Shown here: piece by piece, positions 1 through 10,199 of the stretch
Position numbering within the stretch: position 1 is the first letter of the stretch
Layout of the letters: each line of letters starts with the position of its first letter
Assembly: GCF_023700755.1 (NCBI RefSeq)
Contig: NZ_JAMKOJ010000003.1
Location: 310,001 to 374,000 of the forward strand
Origin: Allorhizobium sonneratiae
GTDB taxonomy: Bacteria; Pseudomonadota; Alphaproteobacteria; Rhizobiales; Rhizobiaceae
DNA: 64,000 nucleotides
Direction of reading: 5' to 3'
The notes under the pieces: model-generated
The model's database searches: none
Told to the model about the DNA's origin: nothing
What the model saw: the letters and a program-made list of their open reading frames with translations, nothing else
Translations under genes and position numbers: made by a program

Positions 1-1010
1 CCAAGACGGGACACCGTTTCACCTTCTGCGGTGAGGATGGCCGCAACCGCATCGGCGTTTTCCGGTGCCACGACGACGATCATGCCGACGCCGCAATTGA
101 AGGTACGCAGCATTTCGTTTTGCGCCACGCCGCCGATTTTGGAAAGCCAGGAGAAGACGGGCGGAACGGTGACGGCGGCAAGATCGATTTCGGCGGCCAG
201 ATGTTTCGGCAGCACGCGCGGAATGTTTTCCGGAAAACCGCCGCCGGTGATATGGGCAAGCGCCTTCAGCGCCTTTGTCTCGCGGATGGCTTTCAGCAAG
301 GGTTTGACATAGATACGGGTGGGCGTCAGCAGTGCCTGCCCCAGCGTCTGCCCTTCGGCAAAGGGGGCGGGCGCATCCCAGCCAAGACCGGAAAGGGTGA
401 CGATCTTGCGCACCAGCGAAAAGCCGTTGGAATGCACGCCGGAGGAGGCAAGGCCCAGAATCACATCGCCTTCGGCAATATCGCCGGCGGGCAGAAGTTC
501 GCCGCGCTCGGCTGCCCCCACGGCAAAACCGGCCAGATCGTAATCGCCGCCGGAATACATGCCGGGCATTTCCGCCGTCTCGCCGCCAATCAGCGCGCAG
601 CCCGCCTCGCGGCAGCCCGCGGCAATGCCGCCGACAATGGCAGCCCCCTGTTCGGGATCGAGCTTGCCGGTGGCAAAATAATCCAGAAACAGAAGCGGTT
701 CGGCACCTTGTACCACAAGATCGTTGACGCACATGGCAACGAGATCGATGCCGACCGTGTCATGCAGATTGGCGTCAATGGCGATTTTCAGCTTGGTGCC
801 CACACCGTCATTGGCGGCCACCAGGATCGGGTCCTTGAAGCCTGCGGCCTTCAGATCGAACAGTCCGCCAAAGCCGCCGATCTCGCCATCGGCGCCGGGG
901 CGGCGGGTGGAGCGCACGGCAGGCTTGATCTTTTCCACCAGCAGGTTTCCGGCATCGATATCAACGCCCGCATCGCTATAGGTCAGGCCGTTTTTTCCGT
1001 GCTGGCTCAT
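1..1010 (-). CDS. purM: Phosphoribosylformylglycinamidine cyclo-ligase (PurM), 3' end outside window
   Basis: Cytosolic AIR synthetase: ATP-dependent ring closure of FGAM, fifth step of purine synthesis. The reverse-strand translation starts [20 protein letters not shown] and carries the PurM N-terminal motif around [13 protein letters not shown], followed by [11 protein letters not shown] and [13 protein letters not shown], all typical of this ATP-binding family. About 336 residues are visible; family members are about 350-360, so only the last 15-25 residues are missing. The ATG at 1008-1010 has a GGAG ribosome site a few bases upstream. It is divergent from the permease gene at 1410. In many alphaproteobacteria purN follows purM; that would lie outside the window. 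Identification is secure. Confidence 0.97.
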   Translation of the reverse strand, partial: MSQHGKNGLTYSDAGVDIDAGNLLVEKIKPAVRSTRRPGADGEIGGFGGLFDLKAAGFKDPILVAANDGVGTKLKIAIDANLHDTVGIDLVAMCVNDLVVQGAEPLLFLDYFATGKLDPEQGAAIVGGIAAGCREAGCALIGGETAEMPGMYSGGDYDLAGFAVGAAERGELLPAGDIAEGDVILGLASSGVHSNGFSLVRKIVTLSGLGWDAPAPFAEGQTLGQALLTPTRIYVKPLLKAIRETKALKALAHITGGGFPENIPRVLPKHLAAEIDLAAVTVPPVFSWLSKIGGVAQNEMLRTFNCGVGMIVVVAPENADAVAAILTAEGETVSRL

Positions 1011-1409
1011 GGTGTTTCTCCGCTCACTGCGACAGGCTTCAGGTCGTCTTTTGCCGCATGTGCATTATCCTTCATCGATGGGCAATTGCACGCGACATGT
1101 TCTCAAGCCCGCCATGGCATGAGAGTGGGCGCGATGCAAGAGAAAGGGCGATGATCCCGGTAATTTTGCCGCAACGAGCCAGACGCTTGACCCTTTGGCC
1201 GCTCTCATTTTATGTGCATGTGCGAAGAGAGCATGGCATGACGTTTTCGCGCTGGCGGTGGGGACTTTTATGGACGTAACCGGGCTTGAGTCATGCAATT
1301 GCTCTGTTTGTGCAGGATTTTCGCCAAAAAATAGGCGATCAGGTTTCAGAAATCCAGTTTATCCGCCCTATATGATGATCGGATCAGTCGTATCCGGAGA
1401 GGAAAAATC
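1011..1409. other. Divergent intergenic region purM / permease, no gene seen
   Basis: This 399-base gap must carry the two outward promoters. Several short frames on both strands cross it, but none has a ribosome site together with recognisable protein content. A plausible -10 (TATATGAT near 1370) lies about 35 bases before the permease start. I see no convincing hairpin or riboswitch. Confidence 0.5.
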
Positions 1410-2549
1410 ATGACGAGACGTGTCAGCGGTCCCGTTTTCTGGCGGCAGGTGCTGTTCGGCATCGGTATGCTGGCTGTTCTGGTCTTCTTTCTCCTGACCT
1501 TTAGTTCCATTCTTCTGCCCTTCGTGGCGGGCATGGCGCTTGCCTATTTCCTTGATCCGGTGGCTGACCGGCTGGAGAAGATCGGCCTGTCGCGGATGAT
1601 GGCGACGACGCTCATTCTTGTCTCTTTCGTTGTGGTTTTCGCCCTATCGCTGATGCTGATCATTCCGGTGCTGATCGGTCAGCTCAACGACCTTATCCAT
1701 AACATACCGGATTATGTCAGCCAGCTGCAGGGCAAGCTCTCCCATTCCGACGCTGCCTGGGTGCCGGGCTGGCTTAACAGCCAGATCAGCAGCCAGATGG
1801 CGGCGATGAAGGATAATTTTTCCAAATATCTGACGGAAGGCGCGGGCTTTCTCGGCACGCTTCTGTCGCAGTTGTGGAATTCCGGCAAGGCGCTGCTCGA
1901 CATCATCTCGCTTCTGGTGGTGACACCGGTCGTTGCCTTTTACCTGCTGCTCGACTGGGACCGGATGATCGCGAAGCTGGACAGCCTCATCCCGCGCAAT
2001 CAGGTGGAGGCGGTGCGTGAGATCGCCCGCGATATGGATCACACCATTGCCGGTTTCGTGCGCGGGCAGGGTTCGCTCTGCATCATTCTCGGCATTTATT
2101 ATGCCGTCGGCCTGTCGGTGATCGGCATCAATTTCGGCCTGCTCATCGGCTTTTTCACCGGCATGATCAGCTTTATCCCGTATGTCGGCTCAACCGTCGG
2201 GCTGATTGTCGCTGTCGGCATGGCGGCGGTGCAATACTGGCCGGATTATATCCATGTCATCATCACGCTGGTCTTCTTCTTTTCCGGCCAGTTTCTTGAA
2301 GGCAATGTCCTCCAGCCGAAACTGGTCGGTTCCAGCGTCGGGCTGCATCCGGTCTGGCTGATGTTTGCCATGTTTGCCTTCGGTGCGCTCTTTGGCTTTC
2401 TGGGGGTCCTGGTGGCGGTGCCGTGTGCTGCGGCCGTCGGCGTGCTTGTCCGTTTTGCCGTGCGGCGGTATCTTGCCAGTGATTTGTACTATGGAGAGCC
2501 GGCGGTCATCGTTGAGGAAAAGCGGCCGCAGCAGATTTCAGAGCAATAA
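1410..2549 (+). CDS. AI-2E family (PerM/YdiK-type) membrane permease
   Basis: Polytopic inner-membrane protein of 379 residues, the normal length of the AI-2E transporter (PerM) family. Hydrophobic segments cluster near residues 10-40, 50-75, 155-180 and from about 215 to 345. The conserved C-terminal block (SGQFLEGNVLQPKLVG then VGLHPVWLM, about residues 292-320) is diagnostic. Substrate is unknown; the family name comes from the E. coli TqsA autoinducer-2 exporter, while others act as Na+/H+ antiporters, so the name should not be read as function. The ATG follows a GGAGAGG ribosome site. The stop codon directly abuts the hdaA start, and PerM-HdaA pairing is common in rhizobia, suggesting one transcript. 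Confidence 0.9.
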   Translation: MTRRVSGPVFWRQVLFGIGMLAVLVFFLLTFSSILLPFVAGMALAYFLDPVADRLEKIGLSRMMATTLILVSFVVVFALSLMLIIPVLIGQLNDLIHNIPDYVSQLQGKLSHSDAAWVPGWLNSQISSQMAAMKDNFSKYLTEGAGFLGTLLSQLWNSGKALLDIISLLVVTPVVAFYLLLDWDRMIAKLDSLIPRNQVEAVREIARDMDHTIAGFVRGQGSLCIILGIYYAVGLSVIGINFGLLIGFFTGMISFIPYVGSTVGLIVAVGMAAVQYWPDYIHVIITLVFFFSGQFLEGNVLQPKLVGSSVGLHPVWLMFAMFAFGALFGFLGVLVAVPCAAAVGVLVRFAVRRYLASDLYYGEPAVIVEEKRPQQISEQ

Positions 2550-3266
2550 ATGCAGGATGTCATCAAACCCGAAGAGCGGCGCAAGGCGGAACAATTGCCG
2601 CTTGTTTTCGATCATACACCTGCCAATGGCCGGGACGATCTGCTCGTCTCCGCCCGTTTGGCTGCGGCGGTGTCGATGGTCGACAGCTGGCCGAACTGGC
2701 CATCGCCGGTGGTGGTGCTGACCGGACCGCAAGGCTCGGGCAAATCGCATCTCGCCGAAATCTGGCGCAAGGCCAGCGGCGCTGAAACCGTATCGCTTGC
2801 CCCCGGTGCCGATGCTGCCGCGATTGCCGTGAACGGTCCGGTTCTGTTCGAGGATGCCGATCGTCGCGGCTTTGACGAAACCGAACTGTTCCACCTGATC
2901 AACAGCGTGCGCCAGCACGGCACGAGCCTGCTGATCACTGCCCGCACCTGGCCGATTGCCTGGAATGTGAGCCTGCCGGACTTGCGCTCGCGTCTGCGAG
3001 CGGCAACGCTGGTAGAGATCGGTGAGCCGGACGAGGCGCTTCTGGCGCAGGTGATCGTCAAACTATTTGCTGATCGGCAGCTTTCGGTGGATGAGAGGCT
3101 GGTGGCCTATATCGTCAGCCGCATGGAGCGCTCCTTCGCTGCCGCTCAGACGATCGTCGAATGGCTGGACCGTATGGCGCTCTCGCGGCGGGTCAGGATT
3201 TCACGCGCGCTTGCCACAGAGGCGCTGGATGCGATCCAGCGTGGCGACGAGGCATCGTTGCGTTGA
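2550..3266 (+). CDS. hdaA: HdaA, DnaA-related regulator of replication initiation
   Basis: A 238-residue AAA+ protein made of the DnaA ATPase region without its DNA-binding domain. In Caulobacter, HdaA together with the DNA-polymerase sliding clamp stimulates ATP hydrolysis by DnaA and so limits re-initiation. Visible here: an N-terminal clamp-binding motif QLPLVF (residues 15-20), a Walker A GPQGSGKSH (near residue 60), a Walker-B-like VLFEDAD, and the sensor region LPDLRSRLRAATLVEIGEPD. The start ATG touches the stop of the permease gene with no gap, so translation is probably coupled. DnaA itself is excluded because there is no C-terminal helix-turn-helix domain IV. Confidence 0.92.
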   Translation: MQDVIKPEERRKAEQLPLVFDHTPANGRDDLLVSARLAAAVSMVDSWPNWPSPVVVLTGPQGSGKSHLAEIWRKASGAETVSLAPGADAAAIAVNGPVLFEDADRRGFDETELFHLINSVRQHGTSLLITARTWPIAWNVSLPDLRSRLRAATLVEIGEPDEALLAQVIVKLFADRQLSVDERLVAYIVSRMERSFAAAQTIVEWLDRMALSRRVRISRALATEALDAIQRGDEASLR

Positions 3267-3338
3267 TGACGTGTCACAGTCGCGTCGTTGAGATGGGATA
3301 AATCGCCGCAAGGCAATGTGAATCATAAGGCGGAACAC

Positions 3339-5528
3339 ATGGAGCAGACGATCTCTCAGGAAACGGTATCGCTGGGCGGCGAAGAGGTGGCGCGCGAAAG
3401 CCTGATGGAAAGCCCGCATCGGTTCATCAATCGGGAATTCTCCTGGCTGCAGTTCAATCGCCGCGTTCTGGAGGAGACGCTGAATACAGCCCATCCACTG
3501 CTGGAGCGGGTCAGGTTTCTGTCGATTTCTGCCGCCAACCTTGATGAATTCTTCATGGTGCGGGTGGCTGGGCTCGAAGGTCAGGTCAAGCAGAAGATTG
3601 CAGTGAAAAGCCCCGATGGCCGCACGCCGGGCGAACAGCTCGAGGATATTCTCAAAGAGATCGACAATCTGCAGATGGAGCAGCAGGCCTCTCTTGCCGT
3701 GCTCCAGCAATATCTGGCCCAGGAAGACATTCTGATCGTCAGGCCGGCTGCTTTATCCGACGACGACCGGCTGTGGCTGGGAACCGAATTTGAAACCGCC
3801 ATCTTTCCGGTTCTGACGCCTCTCTCCATCGATCCGGCCCATCCTTTCCCCTTCATTCCCAATCTCGGCTTTTCCATGGGGCTGCAGCTGGAAAGCCTGC
3901 GCGGGCGCGAACCGATGACGGCGCTTTTGCGTCTGCCGACCACGCTCGACCGCTTCATCCGCCTGCCGGACGACAGGAACACCATTCGCTACATCACCAT
4001 GGAAGATGTGGTTGGCATGTTCATTCACCGGCTCTATCCCGGCTATGAGGTCAAGGGCTACGGCACGTTCCGCATCATCCGCGACAGCGATATCGAGGTC
4101 GAGGAAGAGGCCGAGGATCTGGTTCGTTTCTTCGAGACGGCCCTGAAGCGCCGCCGCCGAGGGTCTGTGATCCGCATCGAGACCGATTCGGAAATGCCGC
4201 CGGCGTTGCGCCAGTTCGTGGTAGAGCAGCTTGGCGTGCCGGATGACCGCGTGGCGGTTCTGCCCGGTCTTCTGGCGCTCAACACCATGTCGGAAATCAC
4301 CAAGGCCCCGCGCGACGATCTGCGCTTCGAGCCCTATAACGCCCGCTTTCCCGAGCGGGTGCGCGAACATATGGGCGACTGCTTCGGCGCGATCCGCGAA
4401 AAGGACATGGTGGTTCACCATCCTTACGAGAGTTTCGATGTGGTGGTGCAATTCCTGTTGCAGGCCGCCCACGACCCGGATGTTCTCGCCATCAAGCAGA
4501 CGCTTTACCGCACCTCGAATGACAGCCCGATCGTGCGTGCCCTGATCGATGCGGCGGAGGCTGGCAAATCGGTGACGGCGCTGGTGGAACTGAAGGCGCG
4601 TTTCGACGAGGAGGCCAATATCCGCTGGGCGCGCGATCTGGAGCGGGCCGGCGTGCAGGTGGTTTTCGGCTTCATCGAGCTGAAAACCCATGCCAAGATG
4701 TCGCTGGTGGTGCGTCGCGAGGATGGCAAGCTCAGGACCTATTGCCATCTCGGCACCGGCAATTATCACCCGATCACCGCGAAGATCTATACGGACCTGT
4801 CCTATTTCACCTGCAATCCGAAGATTGCCCATGACATGGCCAATGTCTTCAACTTCATCACCGGCTATGGCGAGCCGGAGGAGAGCATGAAGCTGGCCGT
4901 ATCGCCGCATACGCTGCGCAAGCGCATTCTCAGGCATATCGACGAGGAAATCGCCAATGCGGAGGCGGGCAAACCATCCGGCATCTGGATGAAGATGAAT
5001 TCGCTGGTCGATCCCAACATCATTGATGCGCTCTACCGGGCAAGCCAGGCCGGCGTCGAGGTCGATCTCGTCGTGCGCGGCATCTGCTGTCTCAGACCGC
5101 AGGTGCCGGGTCTCTCCGACAATATCCGGGTCAAGTCGATTGTCGGTCGTTTCCTTGAGCACAGCCGCATCTTCTGCTTCGCCAACGGTCACCGTCTGCC
5201 CTCGGAACATGCGCTGGTCTATATCGGCTCTGCCGACCTGATGCCGCGCAATCTCGACCGGCGGGTGGAAACGCTGGTGCCGCTGACCAATCCCACCGTG
5301 CATGAACAGGTTCTCTCCCAGATCATGCTGGGCAATCTGATTGACAACCAGCAGAGCTACGAGATATTGCCGGATGGTACGTCGAGACGCATGGATGTGC
5401 GCTCAGGAGAGGAACCTTTTAACGCGCAGCAGTATTTCATGACCAATCCCAGCCTGTCTGGCCGTGGAGAAGCCCTGAAATCGAGCGCACCGAAACGCAT
5501 CGCCGGTGTTGTTTCGGGCCGCAAATAA
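3339..5528 (+). CDS. ppk: Polyphosphate kinase (PPK1)
   Basis: Reversible transfer of the ATP gamma phosphate onto inorganic polyphosphate, on the inner membrane. 729 residues from the chosen start, matching PPK1. The N domain opens with [19 protein letters not shown]. The autophosphorylated histidine is in ELKTHAKM (His451), followed by [16 protein letters not shown], and the second catalytic histidine is in the block [19 protein letters not shown] (His624). An upstream in-frame ATG at 3288 exists, but the ATG at 3339 has an AAGGCGGA ribosome site and fits the family N-terminus better. It precedes ppx almost without gap, giving synthesis and degradation of polyphosphate in one operon. Confidence 0.97.
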   Translation: MEQTISQETVSLGGEEVARESLMESPHRFINREFSWLQFNRRVLEETLNTAHPLLERVRFLSISAANLDEFFMVRVAGLEGQVKQKIAVKSPDGRTPGEQLEDILKEIDNLQMEQQASLAVLQQYLAQEDILIVRPAALSDDDRLWLGTEFETAIFPVLTPLSIDPAHPFPFIPNLGFSMGLQLESLRGREPMTALLRLPTTLDRFIRLPDDRNTIRYITMEDVVGMFIHRLYPGYEVKGYGTFRIIRDSDIEVEEEAEDLVRFFETALKRRRRGSVIRIETDSEMPPALRQFVVEQLGVPDDRVAVLPGLLALNTMSEITKAPRDDLRFEPYNARFPERVREHMGDCFGAIREKDMVVHHPYESFDVVVQFLLQAAHDPDVLAIKQTLYRTSNDSPIVRALIDAAEAGKSVTALVELKARFDEEANIRWARDLERAGVQVVFGFIELKTHAKMSLVVRREDGKLRTYCHLGTGNYHPITAKIYTDLSYFTCNPKIAHDMANVFNFITGYGEPEESMKLAVSPHTLRKRILRHIDEEIANAEAGKPSGIWMKMNSLVDPNIIDALYRASQAGVEVDLVVRGICCLRPQVPGLSDNIRVKSIVGRFLEHSRIFCFANGHRLPSEHALVYIGSADLMPRNLDRRVETLVPLTNPTVHEQVLSQIMLGNLIDNQQSYEILPDGTSRRMDVRSGEEPFNAQQYFMTNPSLSGRGEALKSSAPKRIAGVVSGRK

Positions 5529-5538
5529 CTGGATCTGC

Positions 5539-7062
5539 ATGACACAATCAGAAGCGCAGGGGCGTCTGCCCGGAATTGCCCCTGTTTCCGTGGTGGATAT
5601 CGGTTCCAATTCGATCCGCCTGGTGATTTACGAAGGCCTGTCGCGGGCGCCCACCATTCTTTTCAATGAAAAGGTGCTGTGCGGTCTGGGCAAGGGTATT
5701 GCGCTCAGCGGGCGCATGGATGAAGACGGTGTGAACCGGGCTCTTCAGGCGCTTCACCGCTTCCATGCCCTGTCCAGACAGGCAAGGGCGGTGTCCATGC
5801 ATGTTCTGGCGACGGCTGCCGCGCGTGAAGCCAAGAACGGTCCTGCCTTCATTGCCGATGCTGAGCGCATTCTCGGCTGCTCGATCAAGGTTCTTTCGGG
5901 CGAGGAAGAGGCGCTTTATTCTGCCTATGGCATCATCAGCGGCTTTCATGATCCCGATGGCATTGCGGGTGATCTTGGCGGCGGCTCGCTGGAACTCGTC
6001 GATATTCGCGGTTCCGAAGTGGGTAAGGGCATTACCTTGCCACTTGGCGGTTTGCGGCTGTCTGAACAGGCGGAAGGTTCGGTGGAAAAAGCCGCGCCGA
6101 TCACACGCAAGCTGGTGAAAGACGCCAGTTTGCTGAAAAAGGGCAAGGGCCGGACGTTCTATGCCGTTGGCGGCACCTGGCGTAATATCGCCAAATTGCA
6201 TATGGAAATGCGCGGCTATCCGCTGCACATGATGCAGGGCTATGACGTCGATCCTGCCGAAATTCTTGTGTTTCTCGACGAGATTTTATCCGGCACTGCC
6301 GCCAAATCTCCGGCGTGGCAGACGATTTCCAAGAACCGTCGTGCGCTTCTTCCTTTCGGGGCGCTGGCGTTGCGCGAGGTGCTATTGGCCATGCAGCCAT
6401 CGCGCGTCGTCTTTTCGGCCCAAGGGGTGCGCGAAGGCTATCTCTATCATCTTTTGAGCGAAGAAGAGCGCGCGCTTGACCCGCTGCTCGAAGCCGCCAA
6501 TGAACTGGCCATCCTGCGTGCCCGCTCGCCCGAACATGCTCGCGAGCTTGCCAAATGGACCGGCGAGATGATGCCGCTCTTCGATGTTGTGGAAACGCCG
6601 GAGGAGGCACGTTACCGGCAGGCGGCCTGTCTGGTGGCCGATATCAGCTGGCGGGCGCATCCGGATTATCGCGGTTTGCAGGCGCTCAACCTGATCGCTC
6701 ATTCTTCCTTCGTCGGCATTTCCCATCCCGGCCGCGCCTTCATTGCGCTGGCCAATTACTACCGCTTCGAGGGCCTGCACGACAATGGTGAGACCGGGCC
6801 GCTGGCGACGATTGCCACCCAGCGCCTGCTCGACCGGGCCAAGCTGCTTGGCGGGCTGTTGCGCGTCGTCTATCTTTTTTCAGCCTCGATGCCGGGCGTG
6901 GTTGATCATCTCTATTTCGTCCGCGCCGAACGCAGCGATCTCGATCTCGAATTCGTCGTGCCGAAAGCCTACCACGATTTCATGGGAGAAAGGCTCGACG
7001 GGCGGCTGCAGCAATTGTCGAAGCTGACCGGCAAGCGGCTGGCGTTCCGTTTCGAAGAATAG
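5539..7062 (+). CDS. ppx: Exopolyphosphatase (Ppx/GppA family)
   Basis: Processive hydrolysis of polyphosphate and/or the pppGpp 5' phosphate; 507 residues. The actin-like ASKHA fold is shown by the phosphate-1 motif VVDIGSNSIRLVIYEG near the N-terminus and the phosphate-2 motif GDLGGGSLELVDI at about residues 137-150. The C-terminal part is the extended, mostly helical region typical of alphaproteobacterial Ppx. The chosen ATG lies 10 bases after the ppk stop; a GTG at 5506 would overlap ppk by 23 bases and adds residues not expected for the family. Ppx and GppA cannot be told apart by eye, but the partnership with ppk favours Ppx. Confidence 0.94.
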   Translation: MTQSEAQGRLPGIAPVSVVDIGSNSIRLVIYEGLSRAPTILFNEKVLCGLGKGIALSGRMDEDGVNRALQALHRFHALSRQARAVSMHVLATAAAREAKNGPAFIADAERILGCSIKVLSGEEEALYSAYGIISGFHDPDGIAGDLGGGSLELVDIRGSEVGKGITLPLGGLRLSEQAEGSVEKAAPITRKLVKDASLLKKGKGRTFYAVGGTWRNIAKLHMEMRGYPLHMMQGYDVDPAEILVFLDEILSGTAAKSPAWQTISKNRRALLPFGALALREVLLAMQPSRVVFSAQGVREGYLYHLLSEEERALDPLLEAANELAILRARSPEHARELAKWTGEMMPLFDVVETPEEARYRQAACLVADISWRAHPDYRGLQALNLIAHSSFVGISHPGRAFIALANYYRFEGLHDNGETGPLATIATQRLLDRAKLLGGLLRVVYLFSASMPGVVDHLYFVRAERSDLDLEFVVPKAYHDFMGERLDGRLQQLSKLTGKRLAFRFEE

Positions 7063-7097
7063 GGCAGTCTATCGATTTTGGTGGCAGATGCAGCTTC

Positions 7098-7562
7098 CTA
7101 TGCCGGAAGCTTGCCGCTTTGCAGCGCCCGGCGAAAGGCATCTAGCGTTTCCGCGCTGACATAATGCTCGATCCCTTCGGCGTCGATACGGGCTGTGCGC
7201 TCATCCACGCCGAGCATTTTCAGGAAATTTTCCACGGTTTCGTGACGCTCGCGGCTTTCTTGCGCCAGCCTCTCGCCCGCCTCGGTTAAAAACACACCGC
7301 GATAGGGCTTGCGTGAAATCAGTCCCTGTTCCGTCAACCGCGCCAGCATCTTGGCCACCGTGGGCTGGGCCACGCCCATGCGCTGGGCAATATCCACCTG
7401 CCGGGCTTCGCGCCCCTCGGCAATCAGATCGGCAATCAGCTCGACATAATCCTCCACCAGCGCCAGACGTTGCGACTGGCGCGTCTGACGAAAGCCCTCG
7501 CAATGGGTTTCGGCGTCGGGAAGAGCGGATGTCAGCCGGTGATGGTCGGATTTTCGGATCAA
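7098..7562 (-). CDS. mntR: MntR-type manganese-responsive repressor (DtxR family)
   Basis: Mn2+-sensing DtxR/MntR transcription factor, 154 residues from a TTG start. The N-terminal winged helix reads [20 protein letters not shown], followed by [20 protein letters not shown]; a metal/dimer domain with [19 protein letters not shown] follows. The frame stays open upstream to 7853, but the extension is basic and unlike the family; TTG at 7560-7562 has an AAGG site about 9 bases before it and gives the usual length. It is divergent from mntH, so it most likely represses mntH, and perhaps itself, when manganese is replete. The exact start is uncertain. Confidence 0.87.
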   Translation of the reverse strand: MIRKSDHHRLTSALPDAETHCEGFRQTRQSQRLALVEDYVELIADLIAEGREARQVDIAQRMGVAQPTVAKMLARLTEQGLISRKPYRGVFLTEAGERLAQESRERHETVENFLKMLGVDERTARIDAEGIEHYVSAETLDAFRRALQSGKLPA

Positions 7563-7778
7563 GCGTCTTTTCCTTTTCTTATCTTTTATCCGACCCTTTC
7601 GCGGTTGAACAGTCCGGTTGTGTCGCGGAACACAGGTGGCTTTGGCGGGTTCCGTCCGCAATGGCGTCAATAAGCATTCGATTTCAATCGCCGATTTTGA
7701 TTGGCGATGCTGCGCCTCCATGAAGAAAGCTGGTGGATTGCCGATACAGAATAAGCCTCGGCGATAGAATATAGCCTC

Positions 7779-7826
7779 TTGCATATTTTTTGAAACCGAC
7801 GCAGACTTGTTGCAAATTAATCGCAA
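7779..7826. promoter_or_regulatory. Two candidate manganese-responsive operators upstream of mntH
   Basis: Two similar 17-base sites lie 30-77 bases before the mntH start. Site 2, TTGCAAATTAATCGCAA at 7810-7826, is a near palindrome with TTGC...GCAA arms. Site 1, TTGCATATTTTTTGAAA at 7779-7795, is a weaker relative. Two manganese-responsive boxes upstream of mntH are known from Rhizobium leguminosarum, where Mur is the regulator, and these resemble such AT-centred boxes. With mntR next door, binding by MntR is inferred, not shown. Confidence 0.55.
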
Positions 7827-7855
7827 TAAAAAATTGGCCGCAGGATAGAACAAAT

Positions 7856-9208
7856 ATGAGTGCCGAAACTGCGTCGAAGACGGGATGGAATTTCGCCAGG
7901 CCGGGAGAGGATCTTGGCAGTCTGTCGGAGGTCCATGCCACGATTGCCGTGCCGAAAAACGGCTCCTGGCTGCGCAAACTGATCGCCTTTGCCGGGCCGG
8001 GCTATATGGTTTCGGTAGGCTATATGGATCCCGGCAACTGGGCGACGGATATCGCCGGCGGCTCGCAGTTTGGCTATACGCTCCTGTCGGTGATCATGAT
8101 CTCCAATCTGATGGCGATCTTGTTGCAGGCGCTGTCCGCCCGGCTCGGCATTGTCACCGGTCGCGATCTGGCGCAGGCCTGTCGCGATCATTATCCGCCG
8201 GTCATCAATATCGCGCTGTGGCTTGCCTGCGAACTGGCAATCATCGCCTGCGATCTGGCCGAGGTGATCGGCACGGCCATTGCGTTGCAACTGCTTTTCG
8301 GCATTCCGCTGATCTGGGGGGCGGTGATCACGGCGCTGGATGTGATTTTGCTGCTTGCTTTGATGAAGCGCGGCTTCCGCTTTCTCGAAGCCTTTGTTGT
8401 CACGCTGCTGACCATTATTGCGCTCTGTTTTCTGGTGCAGATCATTGCTGCTGCGCCGCCGGTTGCCGAAATTCTCAAGGGCTTTGTACCGCAAAGCGCA
8501 GTGCTGACCCATCCGGACATGCTCTATGTGGCGATCGGCATTATCGGTGCCACGGTCATGCCGCATAATCTCTATCTGCATTCTTCCATCGTCCAGACCC
8601 GCGCCTATGAGCGCAATGACAAGGGCCGGGCGCAGGCGATCAAATGGGCAACGCTGGACAGCACCATCGCGTTGATGCTGGCGCTGTTCGTCAATGCGGC
8701 GATCCTGATCGTTGCGGCGGGTGTGTTTCATGCCCATGGCCGCACCGATGTGGCGGAAATCGGTGACGCCTATCAGCTGCTGGCGCCGATGCTGGGCTTT
8801 GGACTTGCCTCAACACTCTTTGCCGTGGCGCTGCTTGCCTCCGGCGTCAATTCCACCGTGACGGCGACGCTGGCCGGGCAGATCGTCATGGAAGGTTTTC
8901 TCCGGCTTACCATTCCCCATTGGGCGCGGCGGCTGATCACAAGACTGCTGGCGGTGGTGCCGGTCGTGGTCGTCACCTGGATCTATGGCGAAAAGGGCAC
9001 GGCGGAGCTTCTGGTGATGAGCCAGGTGGTGCTCTCCATGCAATTGCCCTTCGCCATGGTGCCGCTGGTGCGCTTTGTCACCGACAGAACCAAGATGGGC
9101 CATTTCGTCATCCCTCGCTGGATGGCGGTCATGGCCTGGATCGTCACGGCGATTATCATCGTGCTGAATGTCAAATTGCTGATCGATGTGTTCAGCGGTG
9201 CGGCGTGA
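7856..9208 (+). CDS. mntH: Nramp-family Mn2+/H+ symporter MntH
   Basis: Proton-coupled divalent metal importer of the inner membrane, 450 residues with about 11 membrane segments. The Nramp signature DPGN in the first membrane segment (residues 58-61, in [14 protein letters not shown]) and the MPHN motif of the sixth segment (in [15 protein letters not shown]) supply the metal ligands. The cytosolic N-terminal tail of about 40 residues is normal. The ATG at 7856 has an AGGA site at 7842; a longer frame from 7790 would run through the candidate operators and is unlikely. Its last 17 bases overlap the 3' end of the convergent DUF2891 gene. Regulation by the divergent MntR is expected. Confidence 0.96.
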   Translation: MSAETASKTGWNFARPGEDLGSLSEVHATIAVPKNGSWLRKLIAFAGPGYMVSVGYMDPGNWATDIAGGSQFGYTLLSVIMISNLMAILLQALSARLGIVTGRDLAQACRDHYPPVINIALWLACELAIIACDLAEVIGTAIALQLLFGIPLIWGAVITALDVILLLALMKRGFRFLEAFVVTLLTIIALCFLVQIIAAAPPVAEILKGFVPQSAVLTHPDMLYVAIGIIGATVMPHNLYLHSSIVQTRAYERNDKGRAQAIKWATLDSTIALMLALFVNAAILIVAAGVFHAHGRTDVAEIGDAYQLLAPMLGFGLASTLFAVALLASGVNSTVTATLAGQIVMEGFLRLTIPHWARRLITRLLAVVPVVVVTWIYGEKGTAELLVMSQVVLSMQLPFAMVPLVRFVTDRTKMGHFVIPRWMAVMAWIVTAIIIVLNVKLLIDVFSGAA

Positions 9209-10199
9209 GCGCCAGCACGGCAAAGCTCGCCAGCCAGTGTTCGCCCATATAATCGCCGCTGACATGCGCCAAGGCGCTTTCAAGATGTCGCTCTGCTGCT
9301 GAGGTGAGCACTACACGGCGCGGATCATCCATCGTCAGGGCCTCAGCCAGCGCGGCAAAACACCAGGCGCGTGAAAGATTGAGCCCGTCGAGATGGGCGA
9401 TCTTGCCGTCGCTGCGATCAGACACCGATGCTGGAGAAAAAATCGCCTCCGGCTTTCCCTTCGCCAGATCGGGAAAGAAATCGGCAAACCAGCTTTCAAA
9501 CTGATCCTTTGGCAGAAGACGGCGCATGCATTCGGCCTCGATCAGGCTGGATGAGAGAAAATCATCGCCGGAGGGTTCCCCCCAGGCAGGGCAGGCCCGG
9601 TCGCTGCCATACCAGCGCTGCGCCGTTTCCTGCAAAAGCGAAAGAAGGGCCGTATTCCCGCTCACCTCGGCATAGTCTGCGGTGAGCCGCAGGGCAAAGG
9701 CGGTGTTGTAATGGGTGCCGGTGCGCACCGGATAGGGACTGAGCGGCAGAAAATCGGTAAAGCGGGTGACGATCCGCCCGGCAAGCGGCGCGAGCCTTTC
9801 AGCCCAGACGGGATTTTCATGGCCATGCAGTTCAGCCGCCAGTTTCAGCAGCCAGGCCCAGCCATAGGGCCGCTCGAAGCCGCGCGCGGCAGGACGGTCG
9901 AAATAGGCGCATTCTCCGGCAATCCTGTTGGCGCTCAGCATGGTGTCGAACAGGGTTCTGATCGCTTCCGCCCGCGCCATGTCAGGATAAAGCAGCAAAA
10001 GCCGCGCCAGCAGCCAATAGCCATGCACGCAGGAATGCCAGTCGAAACTGCCGTAAAAGACCGGGTGCAGTGTTGAAGGTGTCCCGCCATCGTCGCTGTC
10101 GGCAAAGACATGCATGATGTGGTTGGGATATTCCCGCTGCACGTGACCAAGAGCAATTCCGGCAAATTGATTGGCCATCGTCTGGTCAAGCTGGCTCAT
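9192..10199 (-). CDS. DUF2891 family protein
   Basis: Soluble 335-residue protein matching DUF2891, an alpha/alpha-barrel-like family of unknown function. Recognisable pieces are [20 protein letters not shown] near residues 48-67, [12 protein letters not shown], and the His/Trp-rich C-terminus [17 protein letters not shown]. Conserved His and Trp residues suggest a glycosidase- or epimerase-like fold, but no activity is assigned. It begins inside the stop codon of the Rsm22 gene (ATGA overlap at 10196-10199), so it is probably translated together with it. Its 3' end overlaps mntH by 17 bases on the other strand. There is no signal peptide. Confidence 0.85.
   Translation of the reverse strand: MSQLDQTMANQFAGIALGHVQREYPNHIMHVFADSDDGGTPSTLHPVFYGSFDWHSCVHGYWLLARLLLLYPDMARAEAIRTLFDTMLSANRIAGECAYFDRPAARGFERPYGWAWLLKLAAELHGHENPVWAERLAPLAGRIVTRFTDFLPLSPYPVRTGTHYNTAFALRLTADYAEVSGNTALLSLLQETAQRWYGSDRACPAWGEPSGDDFLSSSLIEAECMRRLLPKDQFESWFADFFPDLAKGKPEAIFSPASVSDRSDGKIAHLDGLNLSRAWCFAALAEALTMDDPRRVVLTSAAERHLESALAHVSGDYMGEHWLASFAVLALTPHR

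Noticed and set aside
3753..5303. Long 516-codon antisense frame across ppk
   Set aside because: It is a codon-bias shadow of a high-GC gene; His/Arg/Gly-rich text with no family match, no ribosome site, and ppk itself is certain.
7629..7660. Possible EcfG (general stress sigma factor) promoter with GGAAC
   Set aside because: The matching -10 (CGTT) is not at the proper spacing and the site is inside the mntR upstream region without a plausible target start.
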